The notes under the pieces: model-generated
Databases searched by the model: none
What the model was told of the DNA's origin: nothing
The model's input: the letters and a program-made list of their open reading frames with translations, nothing else
Assembly: GCA_963832445.1 (NCBI GenBank)
Contig: CAWHUM010000014.1
Coordinates: 1-64,000 of the forward strand
DNA: 64,000 nt
Direction of reading: 5' to 3'
Source of the DNA: AWTP1-13 sp963832445
Lineage (GTDB): Bacteria; Pseudomonadota; Alphaproteobacteria; Rhizobiales; Hyphomicrobiaceae
Shown here: piece after piece, positions 29,838 to 38,338 of the stretch
Position numbering within the stretch: position 1 is the first letter of the stretch
Layout: each line of letters starts with the position of its first letter
Program-made: the position numbers and the translations under genes

Positions 29838-31034
29838 ATGAAGTTCGGCATATTCTACGAGCTGCAGCTGCCGCGACCCTGGCACAATGACAGCGAGTTC
29901 AACCTCTATCGGGATGCCCTAACGCAGGTTGAGCTGGCAGATCGGTGCGGTTACGACTACGCGTGGCAGGTGGAGCACCACTTTCTCGAAGAATACTCCC
30001 ACTGCCCTTCGCCGGAATCTTTCCTCGCTGCCGCGAGCCAGCGCACCAGGAACATCCGGCTCGGTCACGGTATCTTCCAGCTTACCACCAACCTCCCGGC
30101 TCGTGTCGCCGAGCGTGTGGCCGTCCTCGACCTGCTCAGCAACGGACGCTGCGAGTTTGGCATGGGGGAGAGCGCCTCGATCACCGAGCTCGAGCCCTTT
30201 GGGCGCAGCATGGAGGACAAACGCGCCGTGTTCGAGGAGGCGGTGCAGGCAATCTTCCCGATGTTCAAGGACGGTGGCACCGAGCACCACGGCAAGTATT
30301 TTGACATGCCTCTGCGCAACGTGCTGCCCAAGCCGCTGCAGAAGCCGCACCCACCGGTGTGGATGGCCTGCTCACAGCTCGCCACCATCGAGCGCGCGGG
30401 TCGCTGCGGCATGGGCGCGCTGGGTTTCCAGTTCGTCAGCGCCGATGCTGCGCACGCCTGGGTGCATGCCTACTACAACGCCATCACCAAACGGCTCGAG
30501 AAGCTCGCTGATTACACGATCAATCCCAATATCGCGCTCGTCAGCTTCTTCATGTGCTGCAAGACCGACGAGGAGGCGCGCAAGCGTGCCGACGGCGCGA
30601 CGTTCTTCCAGTTCGCTCTGCGCTTCTACGGGGCTTCGAGCGACCGCAAGCGCCCCGCGCCCGGTGCGGTCAACATGTGGGATGAGTACAACAAGTGGAA
30701 GCGCGCCAATCCGGACGCGCAGGAAGCGGCACTACGGGGCGGCCTCATCGGTTCGCCGGACACGTTGCGAAAAAAGCTCGCCAAGTTCGAAACCTCCCAC
30801 ATCGACCAAGTTATTCTGCTCAACCAGGCCGGCAAGAACAGGCACGAGGACATCTGCGAATCCTTGGAGCTTTTCGCCAGGGAAGTCATGCCGGAATTTC
30901 AAGGGCACCACGCCGCACACGAGGTGTGGAAGGCTGCCGTGATGAACCGCGAGATCAACCTCGAAGAGATCGACACGGCTGCGTTCACGGATCGCTACGG
31001 GAAGGCAATGCCCGCCCAAGTGCAAGCGGGCTGA
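29838..31034 (+). CDS. LLM-class flavin-dependent oxidoreductase (alkanal monooxygenase-like)
   Basis: The ATG at 29838 follows gaggagatctagg. The 398-residue product begins MKFGIFYELQLPRPWHNDSE and has AWQVEHHFLEEYSHCPSPES, RTRNIRLGHGIFQLTTNLPA, RVAVLDLLSNGRCEFGMGES, and PPVWMACSQLATIERAG. These fit luciferase-like two-component monooxygenases that use FMNH2 supplied by a reductase. It differs from the LLM enzyme at 24372-25331 in length and motif set. It is preceded by tctCBA in the same direction, suggesting that the imported compound is its substrate (inference). Confidence 0.88.
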   Translation: MKFGIFYELQLPRPWHNDSEFNLYRDALTQVELADRCGYDYAWQVEHHFLEEYSHCPSPESFLAAASQRTRNIRLGHGIFQLTTNLPARVAERVAVLDLLSNGRCEFGMGESASITELEPFGRSMEDKRAVFEEAVQAIFPMFKDGGTEHHGKYFDMPLRNVLPKPLQKPHPPVWMACSQLATIERAGRCGMGALGFQFVSADAAHAWVHAYYNAITKRLEKLADYTINPNIALVSFFMCCKTDEEARKRADGATFFQFALRFYGASSDRKRPAPGAVNMWDEYNKWKRANPDAQEAALRGGLIGSPDTLRKKLAKFETSHIDQVILLNQAGKNRHEDICESLELFAREVMPEFQGHHAAHEVWKAAVMNREINLEEIDTAAFTDRYGKAMPAQVQAG

Positions 31035-31169
31035 AAGGAGATCGCAGCCGGGCGCGAGCTCGCTCAACCCTTCGCCTAGTTGCCCTCGCCGAGCCTTGCA
31101 TCCATGTCGACGGCTTACCCTCGAACGCCAATTCGGTGCGTTCGCCCAGCCAATATGAATATGGGGCGG

Positions 31170-31250
31170 CACCTCGTTGAGACTCTTCTGCAGCTGACCG
31201 GCTACGTCGGCGTCCCGATCATTCGCGAAGCAATGCTGGTGACCTTCAAG
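31170..31250 (+). pseudogene. carboxymuconolactone decarboxylase C-terminal fragment
   Basis: The 27 residues HLVETLLQLTGYVGVPIIRE-AMLVTFKG closely match the C-terminal part of the CMD protein at 25358-25801 (EVLLHLTGYVGVPIIREAM). The N-terminal two thirds are absent. It follows the second LLM gene in the same direction, so an LLM plus CMD pair once existed here too. Confidence 0.65.
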
Positions 31251-31529
31251 GGCGGAGCGGACCAGCAAGAGTTGAGAGAAAGGCGGGAAGCCGAGCCGCG
31301 CACGGTCTCTGCATCTCAGTGCCGCTGGTGATTCTCAGTCGTGGCCGCTGGAGTCCGCTAATGGGTCACAAGCGGTCCTCACGACCACGTCCGCTGACCG
31401 TCGGTTGATCCCCCGATTCCGGACGGAATCACTGAGGCACGCAAGTCGGCACTTCGTGCCAGCTCTCGACATTTGCGGCATCGCTAGCGACCATGCTCAA
31501 TCTCTCACGGTCTCGCATGCATGCTGCAA
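31251..31529. other. gap after CMD fragment
   Basis: About 280 bp without a supported gene between the CMD fragment and the 3' end of the convergent tctA. Confidence 0.4.
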
Positions 31530-33035
31530 TCAGGCTGCTTCCCTGCGGCGCTGATCGGCGAGCATTTTGACGATCTGCATCACAACAAGCGCAACGCAGC
31601 ACAGGAGCAAGCCTATTGCGATGGGGCGCGTGTAGTACAAGCTCAATGTACCCCTCCCGACCAACAGCGATTGTCGGAAGTTTGTCTCCAAAATATTGCC
31701 GAGGACAAAAGCGAGCACGAGGGGTGCCGGATCGAGATCGATCTTGCGCATAAGATAGCCAACGACGCCGAAGCCTATCATGATGCTGACTTCAACGGCG
31801 CTGTTGGAGAGCGTGTAGGCGCCGACAACGCAGAATACAATGATCAGAGGTGCCAGGATGGACCCAGGCACGCGCAGCAGCTGCACGAAGATCGAGATCA
31901 AGGGCACGTTGAGCACGATCAGCATCAGGTTGCCGACCAGCATCGACGCAATGAGCCCGAAGAACAGGTCCGGCCGGTTGGCGATGAGCTGCGGGCCCGG
32001 CTGAATCCCCTGTACTAGTAACGCGCCGAGAATGACTGCCATCACGGCATTCGCCGGGATCCCCAGGCTCAGCAGTGGAATGAAAGAGGATTGCGCCGCG
32101 GCATTGTTGGCCGACTCCGGTCCCGCGACGCCTTCGATTGCGCCCTGGCCGAACCGTTCGGGATTTTTCGCCAGCCGCCTTTCCAGCACGTAGGACGAGA
32201 ATGATGAGAGAGTTGCGCCTCCGCCAGGCAGCAGCCCGAGGAAGAAGCCCAGGCCCGTTCCGCGCAGTATTGGCAGGATGCTCAGCCGCCAGTCTTCCCG
32301 GTTCGGCAGCAGCTCACTGAGACGGCGTGGCTGAGCGATTGGCTGCGCGTTCTCGCTGTTGCCTTCAGCCATGATGAGCAGTTCGGCGACACCGAACAGG
32401 CCCATCGCCAGTAGGGCCATGTTCAGTCCGTCGAACAGCGTAAAGACGCCGAATGTGAAGCGCTCCGTGCCATAGATCGGATCGCGCCCGACCGTCGACA
32501 GCAGCAGGCCGAGCGACACCATCAGCAGTCCCTTGAGTTGCGAGCTCGTTGAGAGCTGCGTGACAAGCAGAAGGCCGAGCAGCACCAAGGCGGTGTATTC
32601 TGCGGGCCCGAAAGCCAGCGCCACCCCAGACATCGCGGGGCCGACCACAAACAGGGCAATGGTCACGATCACGCCTGCGATGAACGAGCCGAAGGCAGCG
32701 ATGCCAAGCGCGGCTCCCGCGCGGCCTTTGCGCGCCATTGCGTAGCCGTCAAGACAGGTGACAACGGCAGAGGCTTCGCCGGGAATGCGCACCAGAATGG
32801 CGGTGATCGATCCGCCGTATTGTGCGCCATAGAAGATCCCAGCCATCAGGATGACTGCCGACGTGACGTCCATCGTGAACGAGAACGGCAGCAGCAGCGA
32901 AATGGTGGCCACCGGCCCCAGTCCCGGCAGGACCCCGATCACGGTGCCGACGAACGTGCCGACGAAGCAGAACGCGATGTTCTTGATCGTCAGAGCGGTG
33001 CCGAACCCGACGGCGACCGATTGAATGAGGTCCAT
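31530..33035 (-). CDS. tctA: TctA family large permease subunit (second system)
   Basis: The ATG at 33035 is supported by gggagaaggc; the frame is open to 33242 but that part overlaps tctB. The 501-residue product has GTVIGVLPGLGPVATISLLL, GIFYGAQYGGSITAILVRIP, GFFLGLLPGGGATLSSFSSY, FGQGAIEGVAGPESANNAAA and PLLSLGIPANAVMAVILGAL. It is clearly a separate system from the one at 28109-29614. Operon order on the minus strand is tctC, tctB, tctA. Confidence 0.94.
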   Translation of the reverse strand: MDLIQSVAVGFGTALTIKNIAFCFVGTFVGTVIGVLPGLGPVATISLLLPFSFTMDVTSAVILMAGIFYGAQYGGSITAILVRIPGEASAVVTCLDGYAMARKGRAGAALGIAAFGSFIAGVIVTIALFVVGPAMSGVALAFGPAEYTALVLLGLLLVTQLSTSSQLKGLLMVSLGLLLSTVGRDPIYGTERFTFGVFTLFDGLNMALLAMGLFGVAELLIMAEGNSENAQPIAQPRRLSELLPNREDWRLSILPILRGTGLGFFLGLLPGGGATLSSFSSYVLERRLAKNPERFGQGAIEGVAGPESANNAAAQSSFIPLLSLGIPANAVMAVILGALLVQGIQPGPQLIANRPDLFFGLIASMLVGNLMLIVLNVPLISIFVQLLRVPGSILAPLIIVFCVVGAYTLSNSAVEVSIMIGFGVVGYLMRKIDLDPAPLVLAFVLGNILETNFRQSLLVGRGTLSLYYTRPIAIGLLLCCVALVVMQIVKMLADQRRREAA

Positions 33036-33055
33036 GCCTTCTCCCAGTCGCCGTG

Positions 33056-33568
33056 TCAATTGATCAGCCTGCCCCACAGAGAGCCCGTGGGAAGAATTGC
33101 ACCCAGCCAGTAGACGAACAGCACGTGGCAGCCCCCTGCTGTGCCGGCGGCGATGGCCAGCGTCGTGCGCCAGCCGAAGCCCTCTGCCAGCCGCAGAATG
33201 AACACCACAACCAAGATCGTCGAGAGAGAGAAGCCCAGCCAATCGAGCGCCACCGCATAGAAGACGAGAGCGATGAGATACGCAGCCAGCCGTTTCACCG
33301 TTGCCCGTTGAAGCAGTTCGCCATCATCCGCCTGAACCGGCACACGCGGCTGTCCCCTCAGCGCCGCCAATCCTGCAAGGGCGAATGCCGTCACAGCACA
33401 CGCCGTTAGGAACGGAAACAAACCCTCACCAGGAGAATTCTGCCGCCACAATCCTAGCGAAAGAGAAATCGCGACCGCATATCCGCCGACCCCGGTCAGC
33501 AGGACAAAGCCCAGCACGTGCCACTTGCGCGTTACGCCAACGATTGGAGTTTGGTCGCTCTGTTCCAC
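33056..33568 (-). CDS. tctB: TctB family small permease subunit (second system)
   Basis: A 170-residue protein with four hydrophobic segments: WHVLGFVLLTGVGGYAVAIS, FLTACAVTAFALAGLAALRG, LAAYLIALVFYAVALDWLGF and LVVVFILRLAEGF/CHVLFVYWLGAILPTG. The topology and the DWLGFSLST region match TctB (DUF1468). It is 20 bp from the tctA start and 17 bp after the tctC stop. Confidence 0.88.
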   Translation of the reverse strand: MEQSDQTPIVGVTRKWHVLGFVLLTGVGGYAVAISLSLGLWRQNSPGEGLFPFLTACAVTAFALAGLAALRGQPRVPVQADDGELLQRATVKRLAAYLIALVFYAVALDWLGFSLSTILVVVFILRLAEGFGWRTTLAIAAGTAGGCHVLFVYWLGAILPTGSLWGRLIN

Positions 33569-33585
33569 TCGGCTGCGCTGGGTTC

Positions 33586-34539
33586 TTACTTGGGAGTAAG
33601 GCCCGCCGCCTTGACCGCCTCCGCGTTGCGCGTCGAATCCTCATCGAACATCTTGCGGAACTCCGGTCCAGGCAGGAACATCGCGTTGGCATTGAGCTTC
33701 TCCGTCGCCTGCTTATACCCCTCGCTCGCAACCGCCTCTGCGCATGCCTTCTGCAAGCGCGTCACTATGGCATCGGGAGTTGCGGCCGGCACCACCAGTC
33801 CGCCCGCGCTGAATGCCTCTGATGGAAAACCCAGCTCCTGCATCGTCGGGACGTCCGGCAGGGTCGCGATGCGCTGCTTGGTCTGGGCCGCCAGCACAGG
33901 CAGGTTGCTGGCTTTGGCTACAGCTGTCGATTCCGACATCGCCATCACCGTGCCAGCCAGCATGGCCTGCGACATTGGCCCCGCTCCGGTAAAGGGGACA
34001 TGCACACCCTCGCCATTGATGGCGCCGAGGGCAGAGAGGATGCCAAGGTGAGGTTGTGTGCCTGGACCTGGCGAGGCGTAGATCAAGTTGTCGGATTTCG
34101 CCTTGGTGTACGCCGCAAATTCCTGAAACGTCTTGAATGGTGCCTTGGGCGAAGCCATCAGCACATAAGGGACGTAGTAGGTCAGGCACACGTATTTGAA
34201 GCTGTCCATGCTGTAGGGCAGCTTCTGCACGTGCGGCTGGGCAGTCAGCGGATTGTTGGGCGTGAGGCCGATCGTGTAGCCGTCGGGCCGGGAGGAAGCC
34301 ACCTCAATATTGCCGATGGTGCCGCCCGCGCCGCCCTTGTTGATGGCCACGACCGACTGTCCGAGCGCCTTGGCGAGTTCTGGCTGAAGCGCACGCGCCA
34401 TGAGGTCGGTATTGCCGCCCGGGGGGAACGGGATGACCATATTGATCTGCCGGGTCGGGTAGTTCTGCGCGGCAGCTGACAGCGCCCAAAACACAGAGCA
34501 CACGCCGGCGAGAATTGCCGCCCTGGATGTCGTTCCCAT
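33586..34539 (-). CDS. tctC: Bug-family (TctC) substrate-binding protein (second system)
   Basis: The ATG at 34539 has a perfect aggagg ribosome-binding site. The 317-residue protein has a signal peptide (AAILAGVCSVFWALSAAAQ) and Bug motifs: RQINMVIPFPPGGNTDLMAR, GGAGGTIGNIEVA, SRPDGYTIGL, HVPFTGAGPMSQAMLAGTV and ATLPDVPTMQELGFPSEAF. It starts the tctCBA operon on the minus strand, facing the LLM/CMD-fragment region. Confidence 0.93.
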   Translation of the reverse strand: MGTTSRAAILAGVCSVFWALSAAAQNYPTRQINMVIPFPPGGNTDLMARALQPELAKALGQSVVAINKGGAGGTIGNIEVASSRPDGYTIGLTPNNPLTAQPHVQKLPYSMDSFKYVCLTYYVPYVLMASPKAPFKTFQEFAAYTKAKSDNLIYASPGPGTQPHLGILSALGAINGEGVHVPFTGAGPMSQAMLAGTVMAMSESTAVAKASNLPVLAAQTKQRIATLPDVPTMQELGFPSEAFSAGGLVVPAATPDAIVTRLQKACAEAVASEGYKQATEKLNANAMFLPGPEFRKMFDEDSTRNAEAVKAAGLTPK

Positions 34540-34887
34540 CGGTTTCCTCCTGGTCGCCGCCGCCGTTTGTGGGCGAGAGAATTGCTGCTCGGTGGACGCG
34601 ACGTCAATCACCATCTGGAGACGAAAGCGTCAAAGGAGCAGGAGTAGGAGCCTGGGGAGCGTTGTTCGTGAGTTCCCTTGCTACGCCACGTCAGCGAAGC
34701 GCGGATTTCTGCAGCTTATTCGCTGGGGTTTGGCTTCACTGCCCACGCTGGGCCTGCCTGCACCGGGCGCCGATGGCACTCATGACGCTGATCATTCCGT
34801 GGCTTCCCGACGCTCAGAGGTCCGTGCAACTTAGGTCGCCAGGAATCGGGATATGGTCCGCTCCTCCACTGTCCAAGGGAGCAACCC
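34540..34887. other. divergent intergenic region
   Basis: About 350 bp between tctC and the next plus-strand gene. No gene or repeat recognised; promoters expected. Confidence 0.4.
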
Positions 34888-35250
34888 ATGCGCAGCCTGA
34901 AAGGCCTCGTTGCTGGCGTGATCCTGATCCTTGTTGCGGTTGCGGTCCTCTCACTGGTGCGAACAGAGCACCGCTCCGCGGGACCCATCCACCACAGCCC
35001 TCAAGCCATCAGCGACAGGGACCACCAGAACATCCAGCGCTTGCTCGACCAGGGCCGCTATGACGAGGCCCGGCTTGCACTAGTCCGCGCCGTTCAGATC
35101 GGACCGGAGCCGCCGCTTGCCGGCGAGCTCTGCCGCCGGGAGTTCGGACACGGGCTCCCAGCTTACGAGTGTACGGTCGCAGTCCTCAGGCGCAGCTCCC
35201 TAGATCGGCGCAACGCCGCGCTAGATCGCGTCTATTACAACGCCAACTGA
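34888..35250 (+). CDS. hypothetical exported or membrane-anchored protein
   Basis: The ATG is preceded by aagggagcaaccc. The 120-residue product starts MRSLKGLVAGVILILVAVAV, a single hydrophobic N-terminal helix (signal anchor or signal peptide). It continues with a helical region HQNIQRLLDQGRYDEARLAL that looks like one tetratricopeptide-type repeat, and a C-terminal part with two cysteines (LCRREF, YECTVAV). No specific function; a periplasmic protein is likely. Confidence 0.55.
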   Translation: MRSLKGLVAGVILILVAVAVLSLVRTEHRSAGPIHHSPQAISDRDHQNIQRLLDQGRYDEARLALVRAVQIGPEPPLAGELCRREFGHGLPAYECTVAVLRRSSLDRRNAALDRVYYNAN

Positions 35251-35543
35251 CGCCGGCCTCGGGGCCGGTGTGCCCAGAGGAGACCGGCCCTGCCAAAACG
35301 CAAGACTGCGGCCAAGGCAACGACCCAGCCATGGCCAGCGGACAAGACCGTGTCATGTCCAGACTTCAGCGGAAACCGAGCAGCACCGAGGACGGCCAGC
35401 GGGAGGCTCCTGGTCGTGATCGCGTGTAGGTAGCCAAGCACCTCCTCAGGCGACCGAAATCCTTCGACCCGACCGGCGTAGTCGAGCAGGCTTGCGTGAA
35501 GATCGGTGAAGCTTGGTCGCGGCGTGTCGATGACTCTCAGCAT
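35235..35543 (-). pseudogene. N-terminal fragment of a LuxR-like regulator
   Basis: The frame starting MLRVIDTPRPSFTDLHASLL continues FRSPEEVLGYLHAITTRSLP and LAVLGAARFPLKSG, resembling the start of LuxR-type ligand-binding domains in rhizobia. After that the sequence degenerates (VVALAAVLRFGRAGLLW) and no helix-turn-helix follows. Probably a truncated remnant; assignment is tentative. Confidence 0.35.
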
Positions 35544-35572
35544 GTGCGACCGGGCCGATCGGGGCACGACAA

Positions 35573-35713
35573 TCAAGAGACTCGCACGAGTATCAGCATC
35601 AGACCCGCGGCCAAGGTCACCGCGAGCACCGACAGCCCACCGACCATCGACACCAGCCAACCCAGTTCCAGCAGTTCCCTGCGCGCCAAATACCACATCG
35701 GTTGTGCCTCCAT
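35573..35713 (-). CDS. small single-pass membrane protein, hypothetical
   Basis: A 46-codon ORF, MEAQPMWYLARRELLELGWL followed by the hydrophobic segment VGGLSVLAVTLAAGLMLILV and a stop. The composition fits one transmembrane helix. It lies directly upstream of the LuxR-like fragment on the same strand. No family match; the ribosome-binding site is weak. Confidence 0.35.
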   Translation of the reverse strand: MEAQPMWYLARRELLELGWLVSMVGGLSVLAVTLAAGLMLILVRVS

Positions 35714-35935
35714 TTTGTGTGGAGACGATGCTCAGCAATGTCGACTCTGCGGCCATCCATGGAACTACCTAGTCTCGATGGTGATCATTGCTGAGTGTTG
35801 ACCATCGAGCACTGTGTGTGTCGGCTGGTGCGAGGGGTGAAGCCGCAAGCTGCCGCGGCAGGACGTCTCCTCGTGGGCTACCGGTTGAGGTGAATATGCC
35901 GATCCCGGCACGACGCCACAAAGAGTGCCGACGGC

Positions 35936-36190
35936 CAACTTCGTCCGTCGAGCGTGCGCGGCGGCGAGGACGAGGTCATGTTGGCCGTGGTGCCAAAGCC
36001 CGGCATCGACCCCACATCACGGATCATCGCGGATCATGCGAGCAAAGTGCTGCCGCGTTTCGCGCGGCCGCGCTTCATCGAGCTCGTAAGCGAGTTGCCG
36101 AAGACGGCCACCGGCAAGGTGCAGCGAGCACAGTTGCGCAAGCGCGGGGTCAGTCCGGCCAGCTGGGACGCCGATGGGAAGTCCAGCTGA
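35936..36190 (+). pseudogene. acyl-CoA synthetase (AMP-binding enzyme) C-terminal fragment
   Basis: The frame reads EVMLAVVPKPGIDPTS, then LPRFARPRFIELVSELPKTA and TGKVQRAQLRKRG. The motif ELPKTATGKVQ is the C-terminal lysine motif of the ANL adenylating enzymes (the Lys that completes the adenylation site). The large N-terminal AMP-binding domain is missing. Similar to crotonobetaine/carnitine-CoA ligases by the EVMLAVV pattern. A remnant. Confidence 0.65.
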
Positions 36191-36335
36191 TCTGAGTGCG
36201 CCGCCGCTCAAAGGCCATAGGGAAAACGACCCAGTGCGCCCTCCTGTACGCGCCACCATTGCGGTAGCTCGTCACCGCCATGGAGGGCTATATGGCCCTC
36301 GTCCTTTGAGACTCCCTTCCACGATCGCACGATCG

Positions 36336-37349
36336 CTAAGCTTGGTTGTGCGACAGGGTACCCTTCCACCGTGTCCACCACGAGGGGTCATCCGCGGAAC
36401 GCGCCCGCCAGGCTGCGGGTGCGACACCGAATTCCCGCTTGAATGCGCGGCTGAACGCCGCCTCGGAGTCGTAGCCGGTTTCGAACCCGATCTTTGCGAC
36501 GGGCTCGTGGTAGCTGCGCAGCCGTTGCGCGGCGAACCGCAGTCGCTGCTTGCCGAGATAGCGCATGGGCGGCTCGCCCATAATGCGCGCGAACCGCTCG
36601 GCAAACGCGGAGCGCGAGATCCCGAGCTCAGTTGCCAGCTCATCGACGGTCCAGGCATGCTCGCGGCGAGTGTGCAGCAGTGCCAGCGCCCGACCGACCA
36701 CAGGATCGCTGAACCCGGCAAGCCATCCACGCTCAGGAGGCGGCATCGAGTCCACGTAGCGGCGAACGGCTTCCATGAACAGGCATTCGGCGAGCTGAGC
36801 AAGAAGCGGGAGCAACCCCGGCCGCCCAGCAGCCATCTCCTGGGCGGCAAACCGCAGGGATGTCTCGATCCAATCCACCGAGCCTCCGTTCGCGACCTCG
36901 AGCTTCAGCAGGCTCGGCAGAATCCCGATCACCGGATCGTTCGGCGCGTCCGTGCCAAGGAATCCGCACATGATGTGGGTGCTCTCGCCGCCACCACCAT
37001 GGTCGATGCGTGCCAGACCGCCGTTCGCAGGAGGCAGGACCAGCTCCTTGGCGTTGACGGCCCTGATGCTCAGATCGCTGCCAAGCCGATGCTTGTCATT
37101 CGTCGGGAAAACGACAACCTCGCCGGCTTGGATCTCGACCGGTTCCTGGTTCGCCATCTGCAAGAGTACGCGACCGCGCGTCACGTAGTGATAGGCAATG
37201 ACATGGGCCGGGAAAGGCATCGTCAGAAGCCCGACCTCATCCGGCCCGATCGCCGATGCGGTGACGCACCAGGGCGCGCTGAATTCGCAATCGAGGAAGA
37301 TGCCGCCTGAGAGGCGGAGCGTGCGCAGAACATCCAATAGCGCGTTCAT
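36336..37349 (-). CDS. AraC-family transcriptional regulator with cupin sensor domain
   Basis: The likely start is MNALLDVLRTLRLSGGIFLD (337 residues); the frame is open to 37400. The N-terminal cupin_6 region (FSAPWCVTASAI, FPAHVIAYHYVTRGRVLLQ, AGEVVVFPTNDKHRLG) senses a ligand. The C-terminus holds two helix-turn-helix motifs of the AraC type: AWTVDELATELGISRSAFAE and EPVAKIGFETGYDSEAAFSR with FKREFGVAPAAWR. It is divergent from the secreted cupin gene 139 bp away, its probable target. Confidence 0.9.
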   Translation of the reverse strand: MNALLDVLRTLRLSGGIFLDCEFSAPWCVTASAIGPDEVGLLTMPFPAHVIAYHYVTRGRVLLQMANQEPVEIQAGEVVVFPTNDKHRLGSDLSIRAVNAKELVLPPANGGLARIDHGGGGESTHIMCGFLGTDAPNDPVIGILPSLLKLEVANGGSVDWIETSLRFAAQEMAAGRPGLLPLLAQLAECLFMEAVRRYVDSMPPPERGWLAGFSDPVVGRALALLHTRREHAWTVDELATELGISRSAFAERFARIMGEPPMRYLGKQRLRFAAQRLRSYHEPVAKIGFETGYDSEAAFSRAFKREFGVAPAAWRARSADDPSWWTRWKGTLSHNQA

Positions 37350-37488
37350 CTGCGACCCTCTGGAGGATCTGCCAAGTAATCCGGCGTTGCGGTCATTCAA
37401 CAGTCAAGTCGCTCACCTATATCGTAAAAATACCACGCGATCGAACGCTGACCAGTCTCAGATCCGAGCGAAGGAAAGGAAAACCGCC

Positions 37489-37962
37489 ATGGCAAAGGTC
37501 CGTTATTCAGTGGTCGCAGTCGCCTGTGCTCTGATCAGCGCCCCGGCGGCGGCCCGGGCAATGGAGGGGCACAGCATCATTGCCGCCCAGATCAAGTGGG
37601 GACCGGGGCCGGCCTCGATCCCGCCTGGAGCCCAAGCCGCCACGCTCTATGGCGACGCCAGCAAGGAGGGCTTGTTTGCTCTTCGGCTCAAACTGCCGAA
37701 AGGCTATCACCTCCCACCGCACACGCATCCCAAACCCGAGATCGTCACCGTCATCTCGGGCATGTTCCGCCTGGGCATGGGAGACACAGCCGACCGGAGC
37801 AAGGGGCAAGCCCTACCCGCCGGCAGCTTCTTGGCGCTTTCCCCCGGCATGGCCCATTTTGCGTTCGCAGATGAGGACACGGTGATCCAGCTCAACAGCA
37901 CCGGTCCTTGGGGCCTCACCTATGTCAACCCGAAGGACGACCCGCGCAACAAGAAGCAATAG
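37489..37962 (+). CDS. secreted cupin-domain protein
   Basis: The ATG at 37489 follows aaggaaaggaaaaccgcc. The 157-residue product has a signal peptide (YSVVAVACALISAPAAARA) and one cupin_2 barrel with the metal-binding pattern LPPHTHPKPEIVTVISGMF and PGMAHFAF. This family of small periplasmic cupins often accompanies AraC regulators. The neighbouring divergent AraC gene probably regulates it. Ligand unknown. Confidence 0.85.
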   Translation: MAKVRYSVVAVACALISAPAAARAMEGHSIIAAQIKWGPGPASIPPGAQAATLYGDASKEGLFALRLKLPKGYHLPPHTHPKPEIVTVISGMFRLGMGDTADRSKGQALPAGSFLALSPGMAHFAFADEDTVIQLNSTGPWGLTYVNPKDDPRNKKQ

Positions 37963-38027
37963 GCCACTCCACGGTGGCCAAGTGCAGCGCACGCCCGCCA
38001 GAGAAACGTTAACAGGAGAGCAATGAC

Positions 38028-38147
38028 ATGTCGGCCAATGCTGGCATCCAGCCACACAATGAGAGACCGGCCACAGTACGGAGCACCGGCGGCGCCTCCT
38101 ACGACCAGATCAGCCGCGGCATTGCCGACTCGATTGAGCATTGGCCG
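38028..38147 (+). pseudogene. N-terminal fragment of a class I SAM-dependent methyltransferase
   Basis: A good ribosome-binding site (caggagagcaatgac) precedes MSANAGIQPHNERPATVRST and GGASYDQISRGIADSIEH, the start of a methyltransferase family in which DLATGTGW would follow. After IEH the sequence diverges and the SAM-binding domain is absent. Truncated remnant just upstream of an intact methyltransferase. Confidence 0.5.
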
Positions 38148-38338
38148 ATCACCGCTCGCAGAGTACGAAAGTACTGGGTCCACCCTTTACCGACCGTACG
38201 TCAGTTGGATTTTCGCTATCGTCATAATGTGAAAGAAGGCTCACCGAAAGGTCGAACGAGCGTTTTGGGGCTTTGCCGGGAGTGGGCAGCTGTCCCAGGC
38301 CAATACACCGTGACGTTGAACGAAGGAGGCGTGCCCCA

